Part shown: piece after piece, positions 6,542 through 6,686 of the stretch | Layout of the letters: each line of letters begins with the position of its first letter | Numbering within the stretch: the stretch's first letter is position 1 | Assembly: GCA_024762915.1 (NCBI GenBank) | Contig: JANTGL010000148.1 | Location: forward strand, 1-6,686 | Length of the DNA: 6,686 bases | From: Bacteroidales bacterium | GTDB taxonomy: Bacteria > Bacteroidota > Bacteroidia > Bacteroidales > JAADGE01 | Direction of reading: 5' to 3' | The notes under the pieces: model-generated | Database searches by the model: none | Told to the model about the DNA's origin: nothing | What the model saw: the letters and a program-made list of their open reading frames with translations, nothing else | Position numbers and translations under genes: made by a program

Positions 6542-6686
6542 ATGAGCGGACACGGACAATTATCTCCGAGGCAGAAGATGATTAACATGATGTATCTTAT
6601 TTTGACGGCATTGCTTGCAATGAATGTGTCAGCCGAGATATTGAATGCTTTTGTCTTGGTAAATGATAGTTTACATAAAACAGAAA
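6542..6686 (+). CDS. gldM: Type IX secretion / gliding motor protein GldM (PorM), N-terminal part
   Basis: The frame opens at ATG 6542 and runs off the right edge after 48 complete codons. The translation begins MSGHGQLSPRQKMINMMYLI and continues as LTALLAMNVSAEILNAF. This is the recognisable GldM N-terminus: a short cytoplasmic head with the L-[ST]-P-R-Q-K-M-I-N motif (7-15), then a single transmembrane helix (about 14-34) with the LAMN[MV]S.E[IV]L.AF signature. In the known motor two such helices sit inside the GldL ring, and the long periplasmic domain, here outside the window, reaches toward the GldK/GldN ring. R10 of the SPRQK motif corresponds to an arginine near the membrane boundary conserved in GldM proteins. 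No Shine-Dalgarno is visible. The 60-base AT-rich gap after gldL has no terminator, so cotranscription is expected. Confidence 0.94.
   Translation, partial: MSGHGQLSPRQKMINMMYLILTALLAMNVSAEILNAFVLVNDSLHKTE

Overview
The window comes from an AT-rich member of the Bacteroidota. The evidence is the gene set (a PorP/SprF protein, GldK, GldL and the start of GldM, a combination confined to this phylum), start codons with little or no Shine-Dalgarno sequence, and intergenic boxes resembling the phylum's TTTG / TAnnTTTG promoter. The order porP-gldK-gldL-gldM matches the porPKLMN layout of Bacteroidales such as Porphyromonas better than the gldKLMN cluster of Flavobacterium. I cannot name a genus. 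All genes lie on the + strand.

Layout: (1) 1-1713, the 3' two thirds of topA (DNA topoisomerase I), entering the window already open. (2) 1714-2880, an arginase/formimidoylglutamase-fold protein that starts on the base after the topA stop. Its manganese-ligand motifs look largely destroyed, so it is probably a non-catalytic relative. (3) 2881-3022, an AT-rich intergenic stretch with a candidate promoter. (4) 3023-3955, a PorP/SprF-family outer-membrane protein. (5) 3989-5404, gldK (porK), a lipoprotein with a formylglycine-generating-enzyme-like fold. (6) 5405-5599, an intergenic region with a perfect 16-bp inverted repeat followed by a second candidate promoter that shares a 13-base core with the one before porP. 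(7) 5600-6481, gldL (porL), the inner-membrane motor subunit. (8) 6542 to the end, the first 48 codons of gldM (porM).

Working together: GldL and GldM form the proton-driven inner-membrane motor of the type IX secretion system (T9SS) and gliding machinery. GldM spans the periplasm and contacts the GldK(-GldN) ring under the outer membrane. PorP/SprF proteins are outer-membrane components or partners of the same system. gldN would be expected just beyond the right edge. topA and the arginase-like gene form a separate upstream unit with no obvious mechanistic link to secretion. The locus is mostly a known system. The points that deserve a second look are the degenerate arginase-fold protein, the gldK-gldL hairpin, and the pair of matching promoters that suggests porP-gldK and gldLM(N) are two co-regulated transcription units.
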